Part shown: piece after piece, positions 18,347-27,540 of the stretch
Layout of the letters: the number at the start of each line of letters is the position of its first letter
How positions within the stretch are numbered: the stretch's first letter is position 1
Source: Phycisphaerae bacterium
GTDB taxonomy: Bacteria > Planctomycetota > Phycisphaerae > Phycisphaerales > Phycisphaeraceae
NCBI GenBank assembly: GCA_030432595.1
Contig: JAUIGU010000001.1
Span: 1-64,000, forward strand
Direction: 5' to 3'
DNA length: 64,000 nucleotides
Notes under the pieces: generated by a model
Database searches by the model: none
Told to the model about the DNA's origin: nothing
The model's input: the letters and a program-made list of their open reading frames with translations, nothing else
Program-made: the position numbers and the translations under genes

Positions 18347-21298
18347 ATGCGGCGAGTCCGAGGGCAATTGGTGTGGACGTGGCACGGGGGCGTTGCGTTC
18401 CTGACGGCGTTGGCCGTGGGGGGCGTGGCGCACGCGGCGATTTCGACGTCCGGCCAGGTGACGCCGAGTTATCCCGGCGGCAACCCGTGGACCATCTCGC
18501 CGCAGCGGCTGCTCGTGGGCAACACCACGAACGGTCAACTCACGATCAACAACGGCAGCTTCGTTTCCGCCAACGGCGGCGCGACGCTGGGCAACCTGGT
18601 CGGCGGCAACGGCATCCTGAATCTGGACGGAGGCGGCAGCGGGCTCAACTTCTTCACACCCGACATGATCGTCGGCGCGTTCGGTGTCGGCGGCGTGTAC
18701 ATGGACGGCAACGCGTTCCTGGACGTGCAGAACGACCTGGTGCTCGGCGGGCTGCCGACCAACGGGTACGGCGAGATCCGCGTGACGGATACAAACCGCG
18801 TCCGGGCCGAGGGCAACCTGTACCTGGGCGGCGACGCCACTGCGGACGGCGGGCAGGGCTACATCTTTCGCGCGCTCGGCGGTGCCACCGACGTGCGCTT
18901 CCAGGTCGGCAACGCCGCAAACGCGGCCCTCCTTTCGGACCCCACCGATACGGTCATCGCGTCGCACAGCAACGGCTCGGGCGGCAACATCGTGGTGCGG
19001 CACGGCAGCGGGATCGACCTGCCGTTCTTCGATCTGTACCTGGGCCTGGGCGGCGGGAACCAGGGTTCGCTGCGCGTGACGGGCGCATCTTCCAACGGCC
19101 TGACGGATTCGCTCGTGGAGCTCGCGTCCGTGAACGTCGGCGTGCAGGGCGGCAGCGGGACGCTCACGGTGGACGACGGCGGCGTGGCCGAGCTCGGGGC
19201 GGTCGGCGTGGCGAACGCGTCGGGTTCGACCGGCACCGTGAACGTGACGGGCGGCGGGCACTTCGAGGCCAACGCACTCAGCATGGGCGGTTTGTCCGGG
19301 CTGGCCGGCGGCGTCGGCACCCTGAACCTGCAGGACACGAACAGCCGCGTCGTGCTGGGCGTCGACGTCGCGAGCATCACGGGCACGACGCTCCTGGTGA
19401 ACAGCTCGGCGTTAACGGTCCGCACGGGCAGCGTGGCCAACACGCAGGGCGCGGCGTATTTCGGCTACGAATCCGGCCGCAGCGGCGTGCTGCGCGTCGA
19501 AGGCAGCACGTCCTTGTTCAATCACGTCGGCACGACGCAGATGGCCTTCGAGACCGGCTCTTCCGCGGAGGCGACGGTGGGCGAGAACGGCCGGTGGGCC
19601 AACACCGGTAGCGTGGTCCTCGGCCGGGAGGGCGCGGCAACCCTCGCCGTCACCTCCGGCGGCACAGCCGCGTTCGGCGGCGACCTGTACGCCGGGTTCG
19701 AGGCCGGCGGCAGCGGCGACATCACGATCAACGTCGCCACGATTGACATCGAGCGCTCGCTCGTGCTGGGCGGCGACGAAAGCACCGACGGCGGCGTCGG
19801 CTCGCTCACCATGACCAGCACCAGCGGCCGGCTGCTCGTCGGCGACGACGCGGACGACTTCCCCATCATCGGTACCCCCGCCAGCGTTATGGTCAGCGAC
19901 GACGACACCGTCGGCGGCAAGCTCGTCGTGCGCAACGGCTCCACGCTCACCACGGTCGGCGGCGCGTGGATCGCCTCGGGCCCCGGGGAGTTCGGCGCGG
20001 TGCGCGTCGTGGACTTCGGCAGCACGTGGAACGCGTCGGGCACGCTCGTCGTGGGCCGCAGCGGGCAGGGAGAACTTGACGTTGACGGCGGCGAAGTCGT
20101 CAACAGCGGCGACCTCATCGTCGGACTCAACAGCGCCGCGGCCGGGCAGGTCGAGCTCACCAGCGGCATCGTCACCACGACCGGCGACCTCACCCTCGGC
20201 AGCTTCGGCGGCGCGGTCGGCACCGTGAATCTCTCCGGGCCCAGCGGCCGGCTCAACGTCGGCGACCGGGCCACCTCCCTCGGCACCGCCGGTGGCCAGT
20301 ACGTGGTCGTCGCCGACGACGACCTGGACGGCGGCAACCTCCTCCTGCGCAACGGCAGCACGCTCACCGCCGGCTCCCTCGAAGTCGGCAAGGGTGCCGG
20401 AAACCGCGGCGCGCTCCTCGCCGACGGCGCGGGCACCAACGTGACCCTCACCGGCGACCTGACCCTCGGCGACGACGGCGGCACGGGCGACGCCACCCTC
20501 TCCAACAGCGCCCTTGTCGAGGCCGACACCGTCACCGCCTTTTCCGGCAGCACGATCGAACTCTCAAACCAGGGACGGATCAAGACCCGCTCGCTCAACA
20601 TCGAGAACGGCGCCACGCTCCGCGGCGGCGGCAATGTCGACCCCATGACGTTCGCCACCGACCCCGGCGTGACCAACGCCGGCCGCGTTGAGCCGGGCAA
20701 CTCCATCGGCGACCTCTACGTCGGCGGCCACTTCACGCAGACCGCACCGGGCACCGTCCAGATCGAGATCGACGCCACCGGCCCGGGCATCGTCCAGGAC
20801 CTGCTGCTCGCCAACGGAGACATCGACCTGGCCGGCACCTTGGAACTCGTCACGTTCGCCGGCTCCGACCCGGCCTACTACGTCCCACGGACCGTCATCG
20901 AGAGCGACGAGAGTGTCGCCGGAGTCTTCGAGGCCGTCACCGGTGTGGTGATCGACGCAAGCAAGTGGTGGGCGGTGGTTTACCTCGCGCGCGACGTGCA
21001 GGTCGTCGCGGCGCTGCCCGGCGACGCGAACCTCAACGGCCAGGTCGAGCAGGCCGACCTCGACGCCGTCCTCCAGAACTGGGGCAAGACCTCCGTGGAC
21101 GACGGCGTCTCGTGGGCGACCGGCGACTACAACGGCAACGGCCAGGTCGAACAGGCCGACCTCGACGCGGTCCTCCAGAACTGGGGCGACACCGCCGCGC
21201 CCGACCTCCGCGGGCTCGCCGTGCCCGAGCCGGCGGCGCTCGGCATGATCGTCAGTGTTTGCCTGGTTTGTCGGGTTCGTCGTGCCGGTCGGGCCTGA
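18347..21298 (+). CDS. PEP-CTERM beta-helix surface protein with two EF-hand loops
   Basis: A 983-residue secreted protein. GGAGG lies 9 bases before the ATG. The signal peptide ends VAHAA. Most of the protein consists of T5SS/PEP-CTERM-associated repeats (for example GTLTVDDGGVAELGAVGVAN, GTLVVGRSGQGELDVDGG), predicted as right-handed beta-helix. Unlike its neighbours, which pair one EF-hand loop with a degenerate second half, it has two good loops in tandem near residues 892 (DANLNGQVEQAD) and 926 (DYNGNGQVEQAD), each followed by LDAVLQNWG. The tail is VPEPA...RVRR. Likely an elongated surface protein whose calcium-binding stub is more complete than in the other family members. Confidence 0.85.
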   Translation: MRRVRGQLVWTWHGGVAFLTALAVGGVAHAAISTSGQVTPSYPGGNPWTISPQRLLVGNTTNGQLTINNGSFVSANGGATLGNLVGGNGILNLDGGGSGLNFFTPDMIVGAFGVGGVYMDGNAFLDVQNDLVLGGLPTNGYGEIRVTDTNRVRAEGNLYLGGDATADGGQGYIFRALGGATDVRFQVGNAANAALLSDPTDTVIASHSNGSGGNIVVRHGSGIDLPFFDLYLGLGGGNQGSLRVTGASSNGLTDSLVELASVNVGVQGGSGTLTVDDGGVAELGAVGVANASGSTGTVNVTGGGHFEANALSMGGLSGLAGGVGTLNLQDTNSRVVLGVDVASITGTTLLVNSSALTVRTGSVANTQGAAYFGYESGRSGVLRVEGSTSLFNHVGTTQMAFETGSSAEATVGENGRWANTGSVVLGREGAATLAVTSGGTAAFGGDLYAGFEAGGSGDITINVATIDIERSLVLGGDESTDGGVGSLTMTSTSGRLLVGDDADDFPIIGTPASVMVSDDDTVGGKLVVRNGSTLTTVGGAWIASGPGEFGAVRVVDFGSTWNASGTLVVGRSGQGELDVDGGEVVNSGDLIVGLNSAAAGQVELTSGIVTTTGDLTLGSFGGAVGTVNLSGPSGRLNVGDRATSLGTAGGQYVVVADDDLDGGNLLLRNGSTLTAGSLEVGKGAGNRGALLADGAGTNVTLTGDLTLGDDGGTGDATLSNSALVEADTVTAFSGSTIELSNQGRIKTRSLNIENGATLRGGGNVDPMTFATDPGVTNAGRVEPGNSIGDLYVGGHFTQTAPGTVQIEIDATGPGIVQDLLLANGDIDLAGTLELVTFAGSDPAYYVPRTVIESDESVAGVFEAVTGVVIDASKWWAVVYLARDVQVVAALPGDANLNGQVEQADLDAVLQNWGKTSVDDGVSWATGDYNGNGQVEQADLDAVLQNWGDTAAPDLRGLAVPEPAALGMIVSVCLVCRVRRAGRA

Positions 21299-21433
21299 TC
21301 CGGCGTTGCCGCGCAAACATCTCGTTTCCACTTGCTTTTGCGTGGCCCGCCGCGCAACGCGGGGTACCGTTGACGGGTCGCGGTGCCGTTTGTGAAGCCC
21401 CGCGGCGTTCCGTGTGCGTGAGTGGGAGACGAG

Positions 21434-22378
21434 ATGCTGCGCAGTACGTATCGGGTGTTGGAGCGGGATACCTGGCTGGCGGTCCTTCTGAGGTCGCTGG
21501 GTTGGGCGCTGGCGGTGGCTGCGTGGCTTTTGCTGCTGGTCGGGTTAACCACCTCGGCCCACGCGTTGACGACGGTGCGTATCACCACGGTGCTCGGCGA
21601 CGTCGACGTCACGCTCTACGAAGACACCGCACCGCTGACCGCCGACAACTTCCTGGATTACGTCGCCGCCGATGCGTATGCCGACATGTTCCTGCACCGC
21701 TCGGTGCCGGGCTTCGTCGTGCAGGGAGGCGGGTTCACGTTCGTGCCCGGGCAAGGCGTGGGCAACGTGCCGACGTTCGCGCCGGTGCAGAACGAGTTCA
21801 ACGTCTCGAACACCCGCGGCACCGTCGCCATGGCCAAGCTCGGCGGCGACCCCGACAGCGCCACCAGCCAGTGGTTCTTCAACCTCGACGACAACAGCGA
21901 CAATCTCGACAACCAGAACGGCGGGTTCACGGTGTTCGGCCGGGTCGTCGGCGACGGCATGGACACGGTCGACGCCATCGCCGCGCTGCCCCGGATCAAC
22001 GCCGGCGGCGCTTTCACCAACCTGCCGTACCGCAACCAGATCGTGAACAACACGGTCGATGAGAACAACCTGGTCTTCGTCACGTCCGTCACCGTGCTCG
22101 ATGTGATGTCGGGCGACTACAACGGCAACGGCCAGATCGAGCAGGGCGACCTTGACTTGGTGCTCCAGAACTGGGGCGCGTTCGGCTCAGAACTGGAGGT
22201 CGGGCTGTACGGCCACGGCCCCGGCCAGATCGGTCAGGGCTCGCTGGACGCCGTGCTGACCAGTTGGGGCGAGGCCACCGCCCCCGAATTCACCGGATCG
22301 GCCGTCCCCGAGCCCGTGTCCGGGTCGATCGGGCTGGTGGCGGCGGTTCTGGCCTACCGACGCCGGCGTCAACGCTGA
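21434..22378 (+). CDS. Cyclophilin-type peptidyl-prolyl isomerase with PEP-CTERM tail
   Basis: A 314-residue exported protein. A signal/anchor segment (residues 20-42, LGWALAVAAWLLLLVGL) precedes a cyclophilin domain (about 46-215) with the active-site motif FLHRSVPGFVVQGGGF (catalytic Arg and Gln present), MAKLGGDPDSATSQWFF and VFGRVV. It should catalyse Xaa-Pro isomerisation outside the cytoplasm. The EF-hand cassette begins near residue 227 (DYNGNGQIEQGD; a second, unusual half reads QIGQGSLDAVLTSWG), then VPEPV...RRR. Fusion of cyclophilin to a surface-sorting tail suggests a foldase for the surface proteins encoded around it. GTG 21422 is an alternative start. Confidence 0.85.
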   Translation: MLRSTYRVLERDTWLAVLLRSLGWALAVAAWLLLLVGLTTSAHALTTVRITTVLGDVDVTLYEDTAPLTADNFLDYVAADAYADMFLHRSVPGFVVQGGGFTFVPGQGVGNVPTFAPVQNEFNVSNTRGTVAMAKLGGDPDSATSQWFFNLDDNSDNLDNQNGGFTVFGRVVGDGMDTVDAIAALPRINAGGAFTNLPYRNQIVNNTVDENNLVFVTSVTVLDVMSGDYNGNGQIEQGDLDLVLQNWGAFGSELEVGLYGHGPGQIGQGSLDAVLTSWGEATAPEFTGSAVPEPVSGSIGLVAAVLAYRRRRQR

Positions 22379-22429
22379 AACCGCCGTCGATAGAAAAGCG
22401 GGGGTTTTCCTTTTTTTCTGGATTTTGGA

Positions 22430-22458
22430 TTGATCCGTTCCGAGAGTCGCGTTAAATT
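22430..22458 (+). promoter_or_regulatory. Candidate promoter
   Basis: TTGATC (22430-22435) and TAAATT (22453-22458) with a 17-base spacer lie in a locally AT-rich stretch 91 bases before the next start codon. Confidence 0.5.
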
Positions 22459-22549
22459 ACATAACTATCATCCGTGTTTTATCGGCACCCCTTGGTTCGC
22501 CGTGGCTTGCACGACCTTCCTTTTTCGCCCTGTCTGGAGGATTTGACAA

Positions 22550-23707
22550 ATGAAACGCACCCTTCTGTTTGGTGGTCTCCTGGCGGTCTCGGGCCCGGTG
22601 GCCCTCGCCGACACGACGCTCGTGGATGACGACTTCGAGTCGTACGCCAACGACAGCGCGCTGTACGCGGTCTGGGAACCCCGCGCCGGCAACGGCGGCG
22701 GCCCGCCGGCATTCCCGGACGACGGCATCCTCACCACCGACGACACGTTGTTCCCCGGCCTCGAAGGGCAGGGCGTTGACCACATCGGCGGCTCGGTGAT
22801 GCAGTGGACCGGGCTCACGCCCGACGCGCCGATCAACCCGTCGGCCGGTCAGTCCATCCGCATGGTGGCGGACATCTACGACGACGCCTCGGGCAACAAG
22901 CGGATGACCGCCGGCCTGCGCAGCCGCGACGCCACCGAAAACCTCATCGAACTCGGTCACTACAACACCAACGGCGTCGATCCCGTCGACGGCGTCACCG
23001 CCATCCCCAACTCGGGGTACCAGTACCGCCTCATCCTCTTCTTCACGGGCGACGGCATCGTTCAGAACCCCAACTGGGTGCCGTTCGTCCTCGACACAGC
23101 CTTGGACCGCCCCGACGACGCGGACGAGATCACGACCAACGCCGACATCGGCGCGGGCTGGCATCGGTATTTCGCCACCGTCACGCCGGACACGGTCACG
23201 GTCGAACTCGACCTGTTCCGTGACGGCCTGGATAACGGCGCCACCGCCACCGCCGGCAGCGACGTGGCCGGCTTGGACGCGTCCGTGACCTACAACCTGA
23301 CCACCACCCCCGCCGGCTTCGACAGCTTCCGCATCGGCGCCCCGTCGGGTCTCACCTCCGCGGGCGGCGGCGTCGCCTTCGACAACGTCCTGTTGGAACT
23401 CATCGACGTCGTCGGCGGCGGCATCGAGGGCGACTACGACGACGGCGGGCAGGTCGAGCAGACCGACCTGGACTTCGTCCTCTCCAACTGGGGCGACACG
23501 GACATCTCCGACGTCACCGGCTGGGTCAACTTCCCCGGCGGCGGCGCGTTCGACGGCCTGGTCGATCAGAACGAGCTCGACGGCGTGCTCCTGAACTGGG
23601 GCAGCACCAGCGCCCCGGACTTCTCCGGCAGCGCCGTGCCCGAGCCCGGTACCCTCGCGGCCCTCGCCGGCCTGGGCGTCCTCGCCCTGCGTCGCCGCAG
23701 CGCTTGA
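22550..23707 (+). CDS. PEP-CTERM surface protein
   Basis: A 385-residue secreted protein with a clear signal peptide (KRTLLFGGLLAVSGPVALA) and a GGAGG site 9 bases before the ATG. Residues 22-285 begin DTTLVDDDFESYANDSAL, a pattern seen in concanavalin-like secreted domains of planctomycetes, and end FRIGAPSG...AFDNVLLELI. Function unknown; a ligand-binding beta-sandwich is likely. The cassette starts near residue 295 (DYDDGGQVEQTD with LSNWG; LVDQNELDGVLLNWG), then VPEPG...RRR. A perfect terminator follows 36 bases after the stop. Confidence 0.8.
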   Translation: MKRTLLFGGLLAVSGPVALADTTLVDDDFESYANDSALYAVWEPRAGNGGGPPAFPDDGILTTDDTLFPGLEGQGVDHIGGSVMQWTGLTPDAPINPSAGQSIRMVADIYDDASGNKRMTAGLRSRDATENLIELGHYNTNGVDPVDGVTAIPNSGYQYRLILFFTGDGIVQNPNWVPFVLDTALDRPDDADEITTNADIGAGWHRYFATVTPDTVTVELDLFRDGLDNGATATAGSDVAGLDASVTYNLTTTPAGFDSFRIGAPSGLTSAGGGVAFDNVLLELIDVVGGGIEGDYDDGGQVEQTDLDFVLSNWGDTDISDVTGWVNFPGGGAFDGLVDQNELDGVLLNWGSTSAPDFSGSAVPEPGTLAALAGLGVLALRRRSA

Positions 23708-23743
23708 GTCCGAACCCGTCCCACCGACAACTGAATCAACCCC

Positions 23744-23777
23744 GAAGCCCACGGCGTCACGCCGTGGGCTTCTTTTT
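23744..23777 (+). terminator. Rho-independent terminator
   Basis: A perfect 13-base-pair stem (23744-23756 with 23760-23772), a 3-base TCA loop and five T residues. It ends the run of PEP-CTERM genes and separates it from the Nif3 gene, whose start codon lies 19 bases further on. Confidence 0.9.
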
Positions 23778-23796
23778 CGCGCGTTACGCTGCGCCC

Positions 23797-25017
23797 ATGC
23801 CCAGCAAACCCAAGGCCCGCACCACGAAGAAGAAATCCAAGTCACTCGCCGTCCGCGACATCGTCGCCGCCATCGAACCCCTCGCCCCGCTGCACCTGGC
23901 CGAGGACTGGGACCAGGTCGGGCTCCAGGTCGGCCGCTGGGACGACCCCGCGACCCAGGGCCTGCTCTGCATCGACTTCTCGCCCGCGGTGCTGGACGAA
24001 GCGGTGAACACCAAGTGCGACTTCGTGGTCGCGTACCACCCGCCGATGTTCAAGCCATTGAAGCGGCTGGTGGAAGGGGGACAGATCGGTCGAAGCCTGA
24101 ACGACTGGAAGCAGGCACTCATTCTGAAGACGGCTCGGAAGCGCATTTCGGTCTATTCCCCTCACACCGCGCTCGACGCGGTGCGCGGCGGCGTGAACGA
24201 TTGGCTCTGTGACGGGCTGGGCGAGGCCCGCTTCCGTAACGCCATGTTGCTCGGCCGAACCGGCGGTGGCCACCAAAAGGTCGTCGTCTATGTGCCGCGC
24301 GGCAACGCCGCCGACAAGGTACGGAGCGCGATGGCCCGAGCCGGTGCCGGCACCATCGGACGCTACGACCACTGCTCGTTCAACCTCGACGGCGTCGGCA
24401 CCTTCCGCGGCGGCGGTGACACCCAACCTGCCGTCGGTCGGCCCGGGGTCCTGGAAACCGTTGAGGAAACGCGCATCGAGATGATCTGCTTCGCAGATTC
24501 GACCGCGACCGTGCTCGATGCGATCCGCGCGGCACACCCGTACGAGGAGCCGGCCATTGATGTCTTCTCACTCGCTCCGGTGCAGCCCGACCCGGCAAAC
24601 GCCGACGGCCAAGGCCGATGGATGGGACTCAAGACGCCGGTGACCCCGGAAGTCCTGGCCCGTCGCGTCAAGAAGCACCTCGGCCTCAAGCAGGTCCGGC
24701 TGGCTAAGCCGAGCAGGTTTGTCAACCGTGCGGGGGTGGAAGGCAAGGTCGAGACCGTGGCGGTATGCGCCGGTGCCGGCGGCTCGCTGTTTGATGGAAG
24801 GTGGCTCGACCACCCCGACGCCTACATCACCGGCGAGATGCAGCACCACCAGGTGCTCGACCTTGTGCAACGTGGCAAGGTCGTGATCCTCGCGGGCCAC
24901 ACCAACACGGAGCGCCCGTTCCTGCCGCGCTACCGCGAGATGATCGAGGGCACCGACGCGGGGCGGATCAAGTGGAAAGTCAGCGAGGCGGACGTGACGC
25001 CGTGGGTTACGGTTTAA
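23797..25017 (+). CDS. Nif3-like dinuclear metal-centre protein
   Basis: A 406-residue cytoplasmic protein of the Nif3/YbgI (DUF34) family, long form with the central PII-like insertion seen in YqfO. Family signatures: LAEDWDQVGLQVG, the metal ligands in YHPPMFKP and HTALDAVRGGVNDWL, HPYEEPAIDV inside the insertion, and the C-terminal ITGEMQHHQVLD...GHTNTERPFLP. Family members form hexamers with a two-metal site; some annotations call them GTP cyclohydrolase type 2, but the cellular role is uncertain. A TACGCT box ends 7 bases before this ATG with no Shine-Dalgarno, suggesting a leaderless mRNA. The C-terminus overlaps the convergent gene by 11 bases. Confidence 0.85.
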   Translation: MPSKPKARTTKKKSKSLAVRDIVAAIEPLAPLHLAEDWDQVGLQVGRWDDPATQGLLCIDFSPAVLDEAVNTKCDFVVAYHPPMFKPLKRLVEGGQIGRSLNDWKQALILKTARKRISVYSPHTALDAVRGGVNDWLCDGLGEARFRNAMLLGRTGGGHQKVVVYVPRGNAADKVRSAMARAGAGTIGRYDHCSFNLDGVGTFRGGGDTQPAVGRPGVLETVEETRIEMICFADSTATVLDAIRAAHPYEEPAIDVFSLAPVQPDPANADGQGRWMGLKTPVTPEVLARRVKKHLGLKQVRLAKPSRFVNRAGVEGKVETVAVCAGAGGSLFDGRWLDHPDAYITGEMQHHQVLDLVQRGKVVILAGHTNTERPFLPRYREMIEGTDAGRIKWKVSEADVTPWVTV

Positions 25018-25936
25018 CCGAGAGCTTTGCTACCTTCTCTGCAGCGACTTCAAATCGGTGTCGATCTTCAAGCCGGTCGAGTGCGACAGCGGGAATGGCC
25101 TGCACTCCGTTTCTTGCGCCCCAGATGCCCGCGGCCATTGCAGCGAGTGTGTCGGTGTCACCGCCGAGGTCGATGGCAAAACCGATCAACGCCGCCAAAG
25201 GTTCGTTTATGAATCGGATTGCCAGATAGATCGAAGTCACTGCGGATCCTTCCGCATCGACCGTGTTGCCGAGGCTCGACACAACGTCGAGTGGAATTGT
25301 ATCGTGGCCCACCATCTCACAAGCGTCATCGAGCTTGGCTCCGTACGTCGCGTTCACTTTTAAGTCGCGAAGTTGATCGAACCAGACGTCCGTCCCTTCA
25401 TCTGACGCGGCCAGGCTGACCGCTGATGCGATCAACTGGGCGCCTTGTATCGCGGCGGGATGTGCATGCGTGATTTCCGCGGATCGGGCCACCGTCCGCT
25501 GAAGTTTCTCCCGATCCGAAGCATAAAGCAGTCCGAAAGGCGACACTCTCATCGCCGCACCGTTGCCGTACGAACCGTCGGAAAAGACGGCACGGCTTGC
25601 CTCGGCCCACGGTTTGCCTTCCCGGATCATGCGGAGGGTGGTCACCACGCCACCGCCGTATCCCCGATGAGCGTTGGCATGGTTTGCCCAGGTTTTGGCC
25701 ATGTGTTCGTCGTCAAACCCGCCACACTCTGCCAATGACTCGGCCGCACCCAGCGTCATCTCGCCATCGTCGGAGTATTTCAGATACGGACGTCGCTCGA
25801 AATCAAACGGACCCAGCGCGCTATCCGCGGTCGATGCGCCTTCAAACGGTGCAGCCGCAGCATCGGCGATGGCATGAGCAAGTAAACAGCCTTTGAACCT
25901 ACTGACCTTTTCCGAATAGGTCATCGAGTGTGACAT
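25007..25936 (-). CDS. ADP-ribosylglycohydrolase family protein
   Basis: A 309-residue protein of the DraG/ARH family, which removes ADP-ribose from modified targets. Metal-binding motifs are visible: YSDDGEMTL near the N-terminus, GNGAAMRVSP in the middle, and DLGGDTDTLAAM near the C-terminus supply the acidic residues for the dimetal centre. The ATG overlaps the murA stop codon (TGATG), so translation is probably coupled to murA. Base composition is lower in GC than the neighbours, which may indicate separate ancestry. The substrate (protein, nucleic acid or small molecule) cannot be told from sequence. Confidence 0.85.
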   Translation of the reverse strand: MSHSMTYSEKVSRFKGCLLAHAIADAAAAPFEGASTADSALGPFDFERRPYLKYSDDGEMTLGAAESLAECGGFDDEHMAKTWANHANAHRGYGGGVVTTLRMIREGKPWAEASRAVFSDGSYGNGAAMRVSPFGLLYASDREKLQRTVARSAEITHAHPAAIQGAQLIASAVSLAASDEGTDVWFDQLRDLKVNATYGAKLDDACEMVGHDTIPLDVVSSLGNTVDAEGSAVTSIYLAIRFINEPLAALIGFAIDLGGDTDTLAAMAAGIWGARNGVQAIPAVALDRLEDRHRFEVAAEKVAKLSVKP

Positions 25937-27309
25937 CAAACCCCGTCCATCTTCACCCGTGCGATTTCCGCGCCGAGTTGTTGCAGAGTCAGCTCCATGC
26001 GTTCGTAGCCGCGGTCGAGGTGGTAGACGCGGTTGATGGTGGTCTCGCCCTTCGCCGCGAGGCCGGCCAACACCAGACCCGCGGAGGCGCGGAGGTCGGA
26101 CGCCATGACCGGGGCGCCGACCAGTTCGCGCGTCCCTTGGATCAGCGCGGTGGGGCCGATGCGTTTGATGTCGGCACCCATGCGTTGGAGTTCGGGCACG
26201 TGCAGGAAGCGGTCGGGGAAGATTTTTTCGGTGACCATCGAGTTGCCGTCCGCGAGCGTGAGCAGGGCCATGAGCTGGGCCTGCAGGTCGGTGGGGAAAC
26301 CCGGGTGCGGTTGCGTGACGGCGTGGCAGGCGTTGAGTCGTCGAGGCGTGATGATGCGGACGGTGTCGCGGCTGCCGGGGTTGGTGGTATCGCCTTCGGC
26401 TTCGAGGTTGATCCCGACCTCTTCGAGCCGATCGAGGAACGCGCCGAGCATGTCGGTGGGGAAGTTGGTGAGCGTGACGTCACCGGCGGTGATGGCGGCG
26501 GCGATGACGTAGGTGCCCGCTTCGATGCGGTCGGGGATCACTTCGTGGCCCCCGGTCGTGTCGCCCGTGCCGTGCAGTTCTTTGACGCCGTGCACCGTGA
26601 CCTTCGGCGAGCCGAGGCCTTCGATGTTCGCGCCCATGGTGATCAGCAGCCGGCCGAGGTCTTCGATCTCCGGCTCGCAGGCGGCGCACTCGATCACGGT
26701 CGTGCCTTCGGCGAGGACGGCGGCGGACATCACGTTCGCGGTGCCCAGCACGGTCGAGCCGTTGGTCCCGCCCAGGAAGACGTGCCGGCCGCGCAGCCGA
26801 CGGTTGCCGTGCGCGTCGGTCGGCGCCTCGGCGACGATATAGCCCGCGTCGAGTGTGATCTGGGCGCCCAGCGCTTTGAGGCCGCGCAGGTGCAGGTCGA
26901 CGGGTCGGGTGCCGATCGCGCAGCCGCCGGGCATGGAGACCTTGGCGTGGCCGCGCGCGGCGAGCAGCGGCCCGAGCACGCAGATGCCCGCCCGCATGGT
27001 GCGGACGATGTCGTAGTGCGCGGTGGTCTGCGTCGGGTCCGTAGTGGACATCGCGCAGCGGCCATCGCCGGAAGCGTTGCCGTCCCCGGATGCTTCGCCG
27101 CCGCCGGGGTCGCGCTCGACTTTGAGGCCCAGCGACTCGAGCAGCCGGACCATGTTGCGGATGTCCGACAGGTCGGGCACGCCGGTGAGCGTGACGGGTT
27201 CCTGGGTGAGCAGCGCCGCGGCCATGAGCGGCAGCGCGGCGTTCTTGCTGCCGTTGATGCGGACGGTGCCGCGGAGGGGTCGGCCGCCGGTGATCTGGAA
27301 TGCGTCCAT
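25936..27309 (-). CDS. murA: UDP-N-acetylglucosamine 1-carboxyvinyltransferase
   Basis: MurA, 457 residues, performs the first committed step of peptidoglycan synthesis, transferring enolpyruvate from PEP to UDP-GlcNAc in the cytosol. Diagnostic features: NGSKNAALPLMAAAL near the N-terminus, the active-site Cys in MPGGCAIGTRPVDLH, GGTNGSTV and the C-terminal LRASAGLVLAGL. It is longer than the usual ~420 residues because of a Gly/Ser-rich insertion (GGGEASGDGNASGDG) plus MSTTDPTQ before the HYDIVRTMRA segment. The start codon directly follows a C-rich tract that is one arm of an inverted repeat shared with apt; no Shine-Dalgarno is seen. Its presence agrees with planctomycetes having peptidoglycan. 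Confidence 0.9.
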   Translation of the reverse strand: MDAFQITGGRPLRGTVRINGSKNAALPLMAAALLTQEPVTLTGVPDLSDIRNMVRLLESLGLKVERDPGGGEASGDGNASGDGRCAMSTTDPTQTTAHYDIVRTMRAGICVLGPLLAARGHAKVSMPGGCAIGTRPVDLHLRGLKALGAQITLDAGYIVAEAPTDAHGNRRLRGRHVFLGGTNGSTVLGTANVMSAAVLAEGTTVIECAACEPEIEDLGRLLITMGANIEGLGSPKVTVHGVKELHGTGDTTGGHEVIPDRIEAGTYVIAAAITAGDVTLTNFPTDMLGAFLDRLEEVGINLEAEGDTTNPGSRDTVRIITPRRLNACHAVTQPHPGFPTDLQAQLMALLTLADGNSMVTEKIFPDRFLHVPELQRMGADIKRIGPTALIQGTRELVGAPVMASDLRASAGLVLAGLAAKGETTINRVYHLDRGYERMELTLQQLGAEIARVKMDGV

Positions 27310-27540
27310 GCGGGGTGGGGGTTGGGGTCTGGGGCTTGGGGTGGGGTCTGCATCGTCCGGCCAACGTGAAGTAGGCCCAACGACGCAACGATCTTCCCGT
27401 TGCTTCCGGGTCAGCACTCATCGGCCGATCCAATCCAGCCATGGTAAAACCTCACGGCCTGAGGCGAGTCCCACGAACGGTTCGCTCTACGGCATGCCCC
27501 GCCAAACCCCAAGCCCCAGCCCCCAACCCCAGACACCCGC
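27310..27540. repeat. Inverted C-rich/G-rich repeat between murA and apt
   Basis: Both divergent genes start immediately after a C-rich tract (CCCCAAGCCCCAG core, read in the direction of each gene). On the plus strand the left arm (about 27311-27346) has seven runs of four or more G, and the right arm (about 27495-27535) is its C-rich counterpart. The central 150 bases presumably hold both promoters. The G-rich strand is the template strand for both genes and fits a G-quadruplex pattern. Confidence 0.75.

Noticed and set aside
326-23707. A cellulosome-like cohesin/dockerin system
   Set aside because: The EF-hand loop resembles dockerin but most copies keep only one loop, and no cohesin or scaffoldin is seen here; treated as a dockerin-like display module instead.
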